From contig CAJUGE010000018.1 of NCBI GenBank assembly GCA_910586295.1, forward strand, positions 1 through 64,000: 64,000 bases of DNA, given 5' to 3'. The translations under genes and the position numbers were made by a program. Source of the DNA: an uncultured Bacilli bacterium. Lineage in GTDB: Bacteria; Bacillota_I; Bacilli_A; RF39; UBA660. The first letter of the stretch is position 1. Each line of letters begins with the position of its first letter. Positions 19,642 through 27,758 of this stretch are shown piece by piece. The notes beneath the pieces are model-generated. The model did not search any database. It worked only from the letters and a program-made list of their open reading frames with translations, and was not told where the DNA came from.

Positions 19642-20489
19642 TGAAACTAAAAGATAAATTGTTAAATAAAGTCGCAGATTTATTATCAGAATATAGAACG
19701 CCAAAATATGATACGATTTTAGCTCTTGATGTAAAAGGAAAAGTAAAGGGAGTTTTAACTACTTATGATTGTACTTATACAGAAGAACTTAAAGATAAGG
19801 AACAAGAGGGACTAATTTCAATAGATAATTTATTTGAAAAAGAAATTGGAGATAGTAGATATAGTGATATTTATTTTTGTGAAAAGGATAAAGTTGTGTG
19901 TATTCATAACCATGCTAATAATCGTTATGTTGAACCAGTACATGAGTGTTTTGATTCAGCAGAAGAAAAAATATATTTAGTATGTGATACAGATAATTCC
20001 TATGAAAGTGCGAAAAGATATGTTGCTCAAAGCAGTAAATATCATTCATTTATGCAAGTGGTTGATGAAACTCCTAATAAAATTGCTTTTGATAAATTAT
20101 TTAATAGAATTGTTAAATTAGATAAAGAAGATAAAACTATAAATAAAGATGAAGATAAGAGAGAAGAAGTAGTTAATAGAATAGAAATCGAGGGTAAAAT
20201 ATCACATTTAGGTAAAGAGTTTAAAAAGAAAGATGGGGAGTTTGCTCAATTTGTAGATATAGAACAGGAATATGAATACAATGGGAAAAGTCAAAAAAAT
20301 GTTATATCAGTTATGTTAGAGGGAGAAACATTATCTAATAATAAAGATTTATTAGAGTTAAATTCAGATGTTAATATTGTGGGAAAATTAAATGTATATA
20401 CAGATAAAAATAACCAAAATAGATCAGTTATAAATTGTAATAACATAGAAAGATTAAGCAAAAATGTAACAAAAAATATAGAAAGATAA
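19641..20489 (+). CDS. Conjugative-element protein with C-terminal OB-fold-like domain
   Basis: A 282-aa protein whose start shares one base with the preceding stop (TAATG). Residues 1-160 contain a domain seen in element-borne proteins (DTILALDVKGKVKGVLTTYD, then YLVCDTDNSYESAKRYVAQS) that I cannot name. Residues 182-275 look like an OB-fold, single-strand DNA-binding-type domain (IEIEGKISHLGKEFKKKDGE, FVDIEQ, NVISVMLEG, VNIVGKLNVY). Coupling to the methylase-helicase suggests joint work on single-stranded or incoming DNA (inference). Confidence 0.55.
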   Translation: MKLKDKLLNKVADLLSEYRTPKYDTILALDVKGKVKGVLTTYDCTYTEELKDKEQEGLISIDNLFEKEIGDSRYSDIYFCEKDKVVCIHNHANNRYVEPVHECFDSAEEKIYLVCDTDNSYESAKRYVAQSSKYHSFMQVVDETPNKIAFDKLFNRIVKLDKEDKTINKDEDKREEVVNRIEIEGKISHLGKEFKKKDGEFAQFVDIEQEYEYNGKSQKNVISVMLEGETLSNNKDLLELNSDVNIVGKLNVYTDKNNQNRSVINCNNIERLSKNVTKNIER

Positions 20490-20746
20490 AGAAATTAGAT
20501 TTTTTTAAAAAAATCTCTTGCAAAATTCTTTTCTTTAAGTGATAAATAGTTTGAACCAAATCCATTGTATTTCTTCTCTAATGTTGTTCGTATCTAATTT
20601 GATGGGAAGAGTTGAACAACTATAAGAGTAAAAAAATAAAGTCGCTTAAAATGGCTTAAAAATGGGTTGTAGGAAAGGAGTAAAAATATGGTAGGAAGTA
20701 AACAACTTGAATATAGCAGAAGAAAAATAATTAAGGAGGGAAAATT
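20490..20746. promoter_or_regulatory. Intergenic region with palindrome and possible leader
   Basis: A 257-nt gap. It contains a perfect 20-bp palindrome at 20497-20516 (AGATTTTTTT/AAAAAAATCT), which could act as a weak bidirectional terminator, and a GTTGTTC/GAACAAC inverted pair at about 20584-20620 with a long loop. A short frame with its own ribosome site lies at the end and is listed separately. No strong promoter was identified. Confidence 0.4.
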
Positions 20747-20765
20747 ATGTACATTAGTGAAGTAA
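20688..20765 (+). CDS. Possible 25-aa leader peptide
   Basis: ATG 20688 has a good ribosome site (GGAAAGGAG, 8 nt upstream). The 25-aa frame (MVGSKQLEYSRRKIIKEGKL...) stops at 20763-20765, 19 nt inside the next gene. Ribosomes translating it would pass over the next gene's ribosome site, so it could couple or tune its translation. Without comparison data it may also be chance. Confidence 0.3.
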   Translation: MVGSKQLEYSRRKIIKEGKLCTLVK

Positions 20766-21247
20766 CAGAAGATGTTAGAAAGATATTTGATAAACTAGAG
20801 AAAATTAAAGAAACTGGAAGATTAAAGTTTGTAATTTATGTTTTTGATAGTTTAAATAATGGTCCTATCAATAGTAAAAATGAAGTGAATCCAAGTTTAG
20901 TTGAAGATGATGATTTAGTAATATTCAATTTAGATACTATTGGATTAAGTCATAATTTTGCAGAAATCTATTTGGAGTATTTAACCATAGTCTTTAATAA
21001 TATTGGAACATTATTAAGTAAAGCATACCAAGAAAATGGAAATGTAATGGGTATTCATTATAACAAATATGATAAACCTTTATTATCAATGTTTGAAAAA
21101 TTGTCTTATAATGAAAAACTTGATGTATTAGCAGAGCTATTCATTAGATTAGATAATAAAACATTATTTAATGATGAATATCCAATACTTGATTTAAGTG
21201 TTAATGGTTTTGAAGTAGCAAGAAATATACTAGAACAAAAAATATAA
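20747..21247 (+). CDS. Partner protein related to the downstream HTH regulator, lacking the HTH
   Basis: A 166-aa protein behind AAGGAGGG. It resembles the C-terminal two thirds of the next gene's product: LEKIKETGRLKFVIYVFDSL versus LEKVKYLSYKDRLKFCIELF, and KLSYNEKLDVLAELFIRLDN (then KTLF) versus KLSFEEKKDILNEIILRFDT (then RTLF), with a GFEVA/GWDIA end. It lacks the DNA-binding domain. It may pair with the HTH protein and modulate it. The family is unknown to me. Confidence 0.6.
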   Translation: MYISEVTEDVRKIFDKLEKIKETGRLKFVIYVFDSLNNGPINSKNEVNPSLVEDDDLVIFNLDTIGLSHNFAEIYLEYLTIVFNNIGTLLSKAYQENGNVMGIHYNKYDKPLLSMFEKLSYNEKLDVLAELFIRLDNKTLFNDEYPILDLSVNGFEVARNILEQKI

Positions 21248-21262
21248 GAAAAGAGGTAAACA

Positions 21263-22015
21263 GTGAAGGCAAGTATTAAATATACCCCAATAAGGTTATC
21301 AAATGATGGTCATGTTATTTTGCACGATTTTGAAAGAGTAAGAATTGAAAAAGGTTTTACTTATAGTGCAGTAGGAGAAAGATATGGTTTAGATAGGTCT
21401 TTAATTAGAGGAGTAGTTATAGGATATAGCAATCTTTTTTGCGAAAGGGCAATACAAATGGCATTTGCAGTAGGAGTTAAACCAGATGATTTATTTTTAA
21501 GAGACATAATTCTTGCAGGTGGAGATCAATTAGTATTTGTTAATAATCCTAGTGAAAAGGTTACTCAATTTTTAGAAAAAGTTAAATACTTAAGTTACAA
21601 GGATAGACTAAAATTTTGTATTGAATTATTTAATATGTGGAGTGATGGAAAGATTACCCATAAAAAGGGCGAAGTACCATTTACTCCTAACATATTAGGT
21701 TTTCCTAAAGATATTGGAAATAGATTCGCATCATTTTTAGATATTATGTTAAAAAATGAGGAAAATAGAGTTGGAAATAAAATAATGGTAGATGATATTT
21801 GTACTGTAAAATCAAGAAATAGTTATAATCAAATGTTAAAAGATTATAATAAATTATCATTTGAAGAAAAAAAAGATATACTAAATGAAATCATTTTAAG
21901 GTTTGATACAAGAACTTTATTTCAAGAAAAACTAGATTTTCCTAAATTTCCAGATTTTTTTACAGGTTGGGATATTGCAGAAGCAATGAGAGATTATAAA
22001 ACTGAAAAAGAATAA
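21263..22015 (+). CDS. HTH (XRE-like) regulator of the element
   Basis: A 250-aa protein starting with GTG 21263 behind AAGAGGTAAACA. Residues 20-75 form a Cro/CI-like helix-turn-helix (FERVRIEKGFTYSAVGERYG, DRSLIRGVVIGYSNLFCERA, then VKPDDLFL). The C-terminal 160 residues hold two related segments (LSYKDRLKFCIELF and LSFEEKKDILNEIILRF), and the same architecture forms the whole of the upstream neighbour. Placed just before the recombinase, it may control excision or transfer. The terminator at 22073 closes this transcript. Confidence 0.65.
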   Translation: MKASIKYTPIRLSNDGHVILHDFERVRIEKGFTYSAVGERYGLDRSLIRGVVIGYSNLFCERAIQMAFAVGVKPDDLFLRDIILAGGDQLVFVNNPSEKVTQFLEKVKYLSYKDRLKFCIELFNMWSDGKITHKKGEVPFTPNILGFPKDIGNRFASFLDIMLKNEENRVGNKIMVDDICTVKSRNSYNQMLKDYNKLSFEEKKDILNEIILRFDTRTLFQEKLDFPKFPDFFTGWDIAEAMRDYKTEKE

Positions 22016-22072
22016 ATGTCATATTGATTTTCTAATTCTTTTGAAGAGCTGTTAGTTAATAGTGTAATTTTG

Positions 22073-22100
22073 TCAAAGTAGAAATACTTTGATTTTTTTT
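22073..22100 (+). terminator. Strong Rho-independent terminator
   Basis: A perfect 8-bp stem TCAAAGTA/TACTTTGA with a GAAA tetraloop (22073-22092) is followed by eight T. It separates the regulator pair from the recombinase unit. Confidence 0.9.
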
Positions 22101-22152
22101 ATTTGCAATTTTATAGAGTTTTTTGAATGTATTGTTAAGGAGTGTGATGTGA

Positions 22153-22320
22153 ATGAAAACAAAAATTACTATTGAAAATAAAGAATTAAATAACCTAGTG
22201 GAACACAGTATGAAATTGTCTTTAATTAAATTGCTTTTATTAAAAGGGGAAATAACTGAAAAGGAATTTTCTAAATTAAAAGATGTAATTAAACGAGAGC
22301 ATTTTCCACTAAAAACATAG
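22153..22320 (+). CDS. Small protein upstream of the recombinase (55 aa)
   Basis: ATG 22153 with AAGGAG about 10 nt upstream opens a 55-aa helical protein (MKTKITIENKELNNLVEHSM..., KGEITEKEFSKLKDVIKREH). The E-I-T-E-K-E-F-x-K-L-K-x-x-I motif resembles short helical 'SHOCT-like' tails, but the match is loose. It lies alone between a terminator and the recombinase promoter. A small protein directly before a large serine recombinase could be an excision factor, which is inference from position. Confidence 0.5.
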   Translation: MKTKITIENKELNNLVEHSMKLSLIKLLLLKGEITEKEFSKLKDVIKREHFPLKT

Positions 22321-22337
22321 AATAAAGAGCAAAAATA

Positions 22338-22346
22338 TGCTATACT
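22338..22346 (+). promoter_or_regulatory. Probable promoter of the recombinase
   Basis: An extended -10 (TGCTATACT) lies at 22338-22346, and a second TATAAT at 22368-22373, both upstream of the recombinase ribosome site AAAGGAG. No consensus -35 is seen for either. This would give the recombinase its own transcript. Confidence 0.5.
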
Positions 22347-22401
22347 TATAGCGTGAGATGAAGGTATTATAATCTAAACTCTGCTAAAGAAAGGAGTTAA
22401 A

Positions 22402-24174
22402 TTGGCGAGTGTCAAGGTTATAACCGCTAATCAATCAAGAATTAGTAAAATCACAAATGGCATCAAAAAAATAATTTTAAGGGTTTGTGCTTATTGTAGA
22501 GTAAGTACAGACAGTGAAGAACAACAAACCAGTTATAAATCTCAAAAAATTCATTATAAGAATCTTATTGAAGAACATGATGATTGGGAATTTGTAGATA
22601 TTTATGCTGATGAAGGTCTATCTGGAACTAAAACTGCTAAAAGAACAGATTTCAATAGAATGATAGAGGATGCTTTAGCAGGAAAAATTGATATGATTAT
22701 TGCTAAATCAATATCAAGATTTGCTAGAAATACTGTTGATACTTTAAATTATGTAAGACAATTAAGAGAAAAAAATGTAGATGTGTATTTTGAAAAAGAA
22801 AATATACATACTTTGCAAATGACAAGTGAAATGTTTTTAACATTGTATAGTGCTTTCGCTCAAGCAGAAAGTGAATCTATTTCTGAAAATGTTAAAGCAG
22901 GAGTTCGTATGAAAATGAAAAGAGGCGAACTTGTTGGTCATTATGCTCCTTATGGTTTTATATATGATGAGGAAATAGAAAATCTAGTAGAAAATCCAAA
23001 AGAAGCATTTATCATTAGATACATTTTTGATAGATATAAAGAGGGTGTTGGAACTTCACGAATTGCAAAAGAATTGAATAATCAAAATATCCCTAGTCCA
23101 ACAGGAAAAAAATGGTCTGATACAGTTATTTTTAGAATGATACGAAACGAAAAGTATGTTGGAGATTTGCTTACAGGAAAAACATATACAGATAATCCTA
23201 TAAATTCAAAAAAGAAAAAGAATAAAGGCGAATTTGATATGTATTATACTGAAAATCATCATAAAGGTATTGTTGATAGAGAAACTTGGGATATTTGTCA
23301 AGAAATTGCAAATAAAAGGTCAGGAAAGTACACTGCTGATGGTAGACCAGAAAAATTTAGTCAAGTTTATCCATTTAGTAGTAAGATTATTTGTGGCTTA
23401 TGTGGAGAGAACTATATTAGAAGGTCTTGGAAAGGTCATAAAGATGGCGATCCTCGTAGAGTTGCTTGGGCTTGTAGAACTTATAATACTGACCATTTAT
23501 CTTGCCAAAGTTATGGAAATGTTAAAGAATCTTATATTGAAGAATTATTTGTTAATATGTATTCTGTATTGTGTCAATATAATAAAGAGGTAATTGAGAA
23601 ACTTTTAATCACAATAGAAGAAACTTTTAATAATGATGATTATTCTAAAGAACTTAAAAGTTTAGAAGCTGATATTAAAGCATATAGAGAACAACTTATG
23701 GAATTGTTAGATGTTAGACTTGCTAAAGTAATTGATAATGATGTATTTGAAGAAAAGAGTGCAAGAATAAATAAAAAAATCGAACTATTAGAACTAGAAG
23801 CAAAGAAAATTAGAGATTACATATCACATAGAGATAAAGTTCAAGATAGGGTAGATAAATTTAAAACTATTTTTCAGAAAAATACTACATTAAAAGAATT
23901 TGATGCTGATGTATTTGAAAGTATTATTGATAAGATTATAATAGGTAGAAGGAATGAAGATGGGTCTATTGATCCATATGAAATTAGATTTGTTCTTAAA
24001 ACTGGAGATGAATTAACCGACACATTACCAATCAAAAAAATGCCTTCACAAACGAAAAATGAAAGAAGTGATACCAATGAGCGAATGGAAGAATTGCAGT
24101 CGCAGTTGGGTGCTTATGCCCACAACGGGGAACACAGTAATCGCAAGTCCACGATCACTTATCGCAATACTTGA
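22402..24174 (+). CDS. Large serine recombinase (integrase/excisionase of the element)
   Basis: A 590-aa site-specific recombinase. The resolvase catalytic domain is at the N-terminus with the nucleophile motif YCRVSTD near residue 35 and the arginine region SRFARNTVD near 110. A recombinase domain follows (YGFIYDEE, then [20 protein letters not shown]), then a zinc ribbon (CGLCG near 333, then a later Cys pair) and a coiled coil (residues 410-485). It starts with TTG 22402 behind AAAGGAG. The last ~15 codons run across the attachment site into the serS fragment, so its C-terminal residues are host-derived in the integrated state. Confidence 0.93.
   Translation: MASVKVITANQSRISKITNGIKKIILRVCAYCRVSTDSEEQQTSYKSQKIHYKNLIEEHDDWEFVDIYADEGLSGTKTAKRTDFNRMIEDALAGKIDMIIAKSISRFARNTVDTLNYVRQLREKNVDVYFEKENIHTLQMTSEMFLTLYSAFAQAESESISENVKAGVRMKMKRGELVGHYAPYGFIYDEEIENLVENPKEAFIIRYIFDRYKEGVGTSRIAKELNNQNIPSPTGKKWSDTVIFRMIRNEKYVGDLLTGKTYTDNPINSKKKKNKGEFDMYYTENHHKGIVDRETWDICQEIANKRSGKYTADGRPEKFSQVYPFSSKIICGLCGENYIRRSWKGHKDGDPRRVAWACRTYNTDHLSCQSYGNVKESYIEELFVNMYSVLCQYNKEVIEKLLITIEETFNNDDYSKELKSLEADIKAYREQLMELLDVRLAKVIDNDVFEEKSARINKKIELLELEAKKIRDYISHRDKVQDRVDKFKTIFQKNTTLKEFDADVFESIIDKIIIGRRNEDGSIDPYEIRFVLKTGDELTDTLPIKKMPSQTKNERSDTNERMEELQSQLGAYAHNGEHSNRKSTITYRNT
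24100..24130. other. Right attachment site region (attR) at the serS junction
   Basis: Seryl-tRNA synthetase-like coding begins at about 24125-24130 in the same strand sense, whereas the preceding DNA belongs to the recombinase. An imperfect dyad (TGGG, 8-nt spacer, CCCA at 24107-24122) lies at the junction, as expected for serine-recombinase sites. The crossover dinucleotide cannot be fixed without the left junction. Confidence 0.55.
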
Positions 24175-24268
24175 ACAATACTATCAAAGTGATGGAAGTG
24201 TAATAATTCCTGAAGTTTTACGACCTTATATGGGTGGTAAAGAAATTATAAAACCAAACCAAAAATAA
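24123..24268 (+). pseudogene. serS: 3' fragment of seryl-tRNA synthetase displaced by the element
   Basis: In this frame the sequence reads [18 protein letters not shown], then [16 protein letters not shown], then KEIIKPNQK and a stop. This is the C-terminal end of class II seryl-tRNA synthetase (the [11 protein letters not shown] signature). Only about 45 residues are present; the frame continues upstream into recombinase DNA without homology. An ATG at 24059 extends the frame, but that part is not SerRS. The likely explanation is that the element inserted near the end of serS, leaving this fragment at the right end. Whether the left end restores a full-length enzyme cannot be seen here. Confidence 0.85.
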
Positions 24269-24396
24269 TTTACTAAAAAAGTTTTTCCAATTCAACCAAA
24301 AAAAGCCAAAATAAATAAAATTTTTCCATTGTATCCAAAAAACTTTACATTTAGAAGGATTTGATGTAAACTATAAGTATTAGGGGTGAAAATATT

Positions 24397-25598
24397 ATGC
24401 TGAAAAGAGAATACTATTTAAATAAAATTAGAGATTTTTATCATATAAATTCATTAATAAAAATTTTATGTGGTTTAAGAAGAAGTGGTAAATCTGTAAT
24501 ATTACAACAAATAATAGAAGAAATAAAATCGAGCGGAGTTGAAGACAGTCACATTATATACATGAATTTTGAATCTCTTGACTATGCAGATATAACAAAT
24601 GCGAAACAGTTAAATACCTATATTAAAAGTTTAGTAAAAGATAAAAAAATTATTATATATTTTTAGATGAAATTCAAAAAGTTGAAGAATTTGAAAAAGC
24701 CATTAACTCACTAAGAATAACAGAACAATTTAGCATCTTTATTACTGGTTCAAATAGTAAAATGACTTTCTTAGAATTATCTACTGATTTATCAGGAAGA
24801 TATGTAAGTTTTAGAATAAATCCATTATCATTTAAAGAAGTTGTTAAACTTACAAATACCAAAAAAGAGAATTATTTAGATTTACTACTAGACATTTTTG
24901 AATGGGGAGCATTACCCCAAAGATTCAGTTTTATAAATACTGATTCAAAAGAAAATTACATTAGAGATGTTTATGATTCAATACTTTTAAAAGACGTTGT
25001 AGATAGACTAAAAATAACCGATATAACCTCTTTCAATAAAATACTTCAGTATATTTTAGAAACTGAAACAAGAGAATTCTCTGCAACAAATGTATTAGAG
25101 TACCTAGAAAAAAACGGTACTAAAGTTGCTACTGATACATTATATAAATATTTAGAAGCACTTTGCTCTACGTTTATAATCAATAAAGTTTATAGATATG
25201 ATATAAATGGTAAAACTGTTTTAAAATCTTTAAACAAATTTTATGCAACAGATTTAGGTGTAAAAAGAATTAAAACTAATAGCAAAGAACTTAACTACTC
25301 ACATGCTTTTAAAAATATAATATATAATGAACTGATAAAAAAAGGATATGAAGTTTTTATAGGAAAAACCAAAGAGGGAGAAATAGATTTTATAGCTTTT
25401 AAAAATAAAGAAATTAAATACATACAAGCTTGCTATAATCTTACAAATGAAGAAACAAAAAATCGAGAATTCAATGCTTTTAAAAATATTAGTGACAATT
25501 ACCCTAAATACGTTATCTCAACTAATAAAGAAGATTATTCTCAAAACGGAATTAAACACATCAACATTTTTGATTTTCTAATGGATGATAACTTTTAA
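24397..25598 (+). pseudogene. Frameshifted AAA+ ATPase with DUF4143-type C-terminus
   Basis: Two frames together encode one protein of about 400 aa. The first (24397-24666, 89 aa) carries Walker A (GLRRSGKSVIL) and stops at KKIIIYF. The second frame continues at once with LDEIQKVEEFEKAINSLR (Walker B), ITGSNSKM (sensor), a C-terminal winged-helix/nuclease-like part and KEGEIDFIAFKNKEIKYIQA. One missing T in the T5 run at 24660-24664 explains the break. These ATP-binding proteins are common orphan accessory genes, often suspected to be antitoxin- or nuclease-related. It could be a true pseudogene or an assembly error. Confidence 0.85.
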
Positions 25599-25668
25599 TT
25601 TTTATAAGAAAAAACAAAAATTACGCCAACATGGCTTACGATTACAAAACAAAAAGGAGGAAAAATAG

Positions 25669-25968
25669 ATGGAAAAAACTGCATGGATATTTTCATACAA
25701 GTTAAAAAAGAATATAGAAGCCGAAAAATTTATAGAACTAACACAAAACTTACATGATGAAATAATATCAAAAGCAAAAGGATTTATTTCTTGGGAACAT
25801 TACGTACAAGGGGACGTATGGACAGACTTTGTATTATGGGAGACTGAAAAAGATGCTATAAATGCCACAACAATAGGAAAAGGAAAAGAAACAACCAACA
25901 AATTTTATGACTGCATCCAACTGAACACATGTAAAGCATTAATATCAAAACTAGTAAAAAAGTATTAA
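25669..25968 (+). CDS. Small dimeric alpha-beta barrel (ABM-like) protein
   Basis: A 99-aa protein behind AAAGGAGGAAAAATAG. The pattern (WIFSYKLKKNIEAEKFIELT..., GFISWEHYVQGDVWTDFVLW, then EDAINATT-like helix) fits the ferredoxin-like fold of antibiotic-biosynthesis-monooxygenase-type proteins: a strand, a long helix, and an aromatic strand pair. Most such proteins are of unknown function. No operon partner is clear; the frameshifted ATPase lies 70 nt upstream. Confidence 0.5.
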   Translation: MEKTAWIFSYKLKKNIEAEKFIELTQNLHDEIISKAKGFISWEHYVQGDVWTDFVLWETEKDAINATTIGKGKETTNKFYDCIQLNTCKALISKLVKKY

Positions 25969-26048
25969 AAATCAAAAAATACTTTAATAACTAAAAATAA
26001 TATGATAAAATTAAAAAGCATCCCAAAAAAAGACGAGGAAGTGATAAC

Positions 26049-26351
26049 ATGGAATTTATGCCAGAAGAATTTAGATATATAACACTATCAAAAATAAATA
26101 AACTCGAAAAAATATTGCCTAATTGTAGTGTTAAAGAATACCTAGAAGCATATAAATTATTCTTAGATATGATTATGACAAGATTTGATATATATCTAAC
26201 ATTAAGTTTTACACAAAAAATAGCAAATAGTAATATAAACTGTACTGAAAAAGAACGCATACAAATTGTACCTAATCAAGAGTTTGTAGAATCAAGCATA
26301 GCAAAATTAAAAAGAGACATAGAAAAAGATAAAAGAAGAATATTAAATTAG
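26049..26351 (+). CDS. Small protein of unknown function
   Basis: A 100-aa helical protein (MEFMPEEFRYITLSKINKLE...) behind GAGGAAGTG. No family recognised. It forms a pair with the next gene, 15 nt downstream, and a terminator closes the pair. A possible extended -10 (TGATAAAAT, 26003-26011) precedes it. No membrane helix or Cys motif. Confidence 0.55.
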   Translation: MEFMPEEFRYITLSKINKLEKILPNCSVKEYLEAYKLFLDMIMTRFDIYLTLSFTQKIANSNINCTEKERIQIVPNQEFVESSIAKLKRDIEKDKRRILN

Positions 26352-26366
26352 AAAGAAGGAATAGAA

Positions 26367-26666
26367 ATGACACTAAAAAAATTAGAAAAATTAGAACCAA
26401 GCCAAAGGGCAAAATTCTTAAACGCTTTGTCAAAAGATGATATGTTTTATTTAAATAATTGTAGATTAACTTTGACTGACTGGGAAAGATACAAAAAGAC
26501 ATTAGATTTATTAGAAAGATATGAATTTGAATGTGAAGAATATAGAGAAACTTTATTGAATGCTGAAGTTGCCACAAGAACTGAGTTGGAAGATGAAAGA
26601 CTTGAAACACTAAAAGCAGAAATAAGAAGTAGGAAAAGTGCTAGTTTAAAGAAAACTCAAAAATAA
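26367..26666 (+). CDS. Small protein of unknown function
   Basis: A 99-aa highly charged helical protein (MTLKKLEKLEPSQRAKFLNA..., TLTDWERYKKTLDLLERYEF), ending in a Lys/Ser-rich basic tail. AAAGAAGGAATAG precedes its ATG. It is paired with the upstream 100-aa gene and followed by a terminator. Function unknown. Confidence 0.55.
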   Translation: MTLKKLEKLEPSQRAKFLNALSKDDMFYLNNCRLTLTDWERYKKTLDLLERYEFECEEYRETLLNAEVATRTELEDERLETLKAEIRSRKSASLKKTQK

Positions 26667-26687
26667 CTAATATTACTAAAAAACAAG

Positions 26688-26718
26688 AATCATGGAACAT
26701 AAATAACCATGATTTTTT
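26688..26718 (+). terminator. Rho-independent terminator
   Basis: An AATCATGG/CCATGATT hairpin (26688-26695 and 26707-26714) with an 11-nt loop runs into a T6 tract ending at 26718. Confidence 0.85.
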
Positions 26719-26737
26719 GATTTAACAGGTAAATGTA

Positions 26738-26766
26738 TTGATAAATTATTAAAAATAAAGTAATAT
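26738..26766 (+). promoter_or_regulatory. Promoter of the DUF362 gene
   Basis: TTGATA at 26738-26743, a 17-nt spacer, and TAATAT at 26761-26766, followed by a ribosome site AAGGAGGAG before the ATG at 26790. Confidence 0.6.
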
Positions 26767-26789
26767 AAATAATAAGGAGGAGATAACAA

Positions 26790-27668
26790 ATGGAAAAATC
26801 AAAAGTATATTTTACAAAAGATATAAGTAGTGAAGGATTAATAAAAATATATAAAAAACTTAACAAAGAATTAACAGGAAAAGTTGCAGTAAAACTACAT
26901 TCTGGAGAAAAAGGAAATCAAAACTATTTAAAACCAGAATTTGTAAAAGACATAATAGAACATGTAAAAGGAACAGTAGTTGAATGTAACACAGCATACG
27001 AAGGAGCGCGTAATAGTACAGAAAAGCACATAAAACTAATGGAAGAACATGGATGGAGTAAATACTTTAAAGTTGACATACTAGACTCAGAAAACGAAAC
27101 AACACTAGAATGTCCAAATGGAATAAAAATAAAGAAAAACATAGTAGGAGAAAAAATGAAGAATTATAATTCCATGTTAGTATTATCACACTTCAAAGGA
27201 CATCCAATGGGAGGATTCGGAGGGGCATTAAAAAACATATCAATAGGACTAGCTTCTAGTGAAGGAAAAAGTTATATACATACAGGAGGAAAAGAACGTG
27301 CAACATTTGAAGAATTAATGAATGCGAATCAAGAAGACTTCATAACATCAATGGCAGACGCTGCAAGCACAATAACAGAATACTACAAAAACAACATAGC
27401 ATATATAAATGCCATGGTAAACCTATCAGTAGACTGTGACTGTTGTCAAGAAGCGGAAGATCCTTGTATGAAAGACGTAGGACTACTAGCAAGTCTAGAC
27501 CCAGTAGCCATAGACCAAGCATGTATAGATTTGATTTACAACAGTACAGACCCTGGAAAAGACAAAATAATTGAAAGAATTGAAACAAAAAATGGACTAC
27601 TAATATTAGAAAGTGCAAAACAATTAGGAATGGGATCTAGAGATTACGAACTAAAAAACATTGACTAA
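26790..27668 (+). CDS. DUF362 family protein
   Basis: A 292-aa protein of the DUF362 family, often annotated as ferredoxin-related. Recognisable parts are VAVKLHSGEKGNQNYLKP near residue 34, the AYEGARNST segment, LSHFKGHPMGGFGGALKN near 135, and a Cys cluster CDCCQEAEDPC near 220 followed by DPVAIDQACIDLI. Stand-alone members like this lack the C-terminal 2[4Fe-4S] part; the Cys cluster may bind metal. The precise reaction is unknown. A terminator follows directly after the stop. Confidence 0.8.
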   Translation: MEKSKVYFTKDISSEGLIKIYKKLNKELTGKVAVKLHSGEKGNQNYLKPEFVKDIIEHVKGTVVECNTAYEGARNSTEKHIKLMEEHGWSKYFKVDILDSENETTLECPNGIKIKKNIVGEKMKNYNSMLVLSHFKGHPMGGFGGALKNISIGLASSEGKSYIHTGGKERATFEELMNANQEDFITSMADAASTITEYYKNNIAYINAMVNLSVDCDCCQEAEDPCMKDVGLLASLDPVAIDQACIDLIYNSTDPGKDKIIERIETKNGLLILESAKQLGMGSRDYELKNID

Positions 27669-27700
27669 ACACTGAAACTCAATAAGTGTTTAGTTTTTTT
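27665..27700 (+). terminator. Rho-independent terminator after the DUF362 gene
   Basis: A CTAAACACT/AGTGTTTAG stem (27665-27673 and 27685-27693) with an 11-nt loop is followed by seven T. It overlaps the stop codon. Confidence 0.9.
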
Positions 27701-27758
27701 AACGAAATTATTGAAAAAAGAACATAACTTTTATAAAATAGAAAAAGAAGTGATAAAA

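Larger units (their letters stand above)
1..24125 (+). mobile_element. Integrative and conjugative element (right part), inserted in serS
   Basis: This is one conjugative element cut by the left window edge. Seen: a type IV secretion set (PrgI-like, VirB4, M23 peptidase, VirD4/TraG), a MobP-type relaxase with ribbon-helix-helix partners, a giant methylase-helicase, and a large serine recombinase as the last gene. Immediately beyond, and overlapping the recombinase end, is a 3' fragment of serS, which gives the right boundary near 24,125. This gene order is common in Bacillota elements of the Tn1549/CTn type. The left end, the VirB6 body and the other half of serS must lie upstream. The exact attachment core cannot be fixed without the left junction. 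Confidence 0.9.

Noticed and set aside
24280..24346. Pair of similar 22-bp words (TTTTTCCAnTTnnACCAAAAAA type) after the serS fragment
   Set aside because: The similarity is mostly A and T runs; it may be chance in AT-rich DNA and has no clear link to a function.
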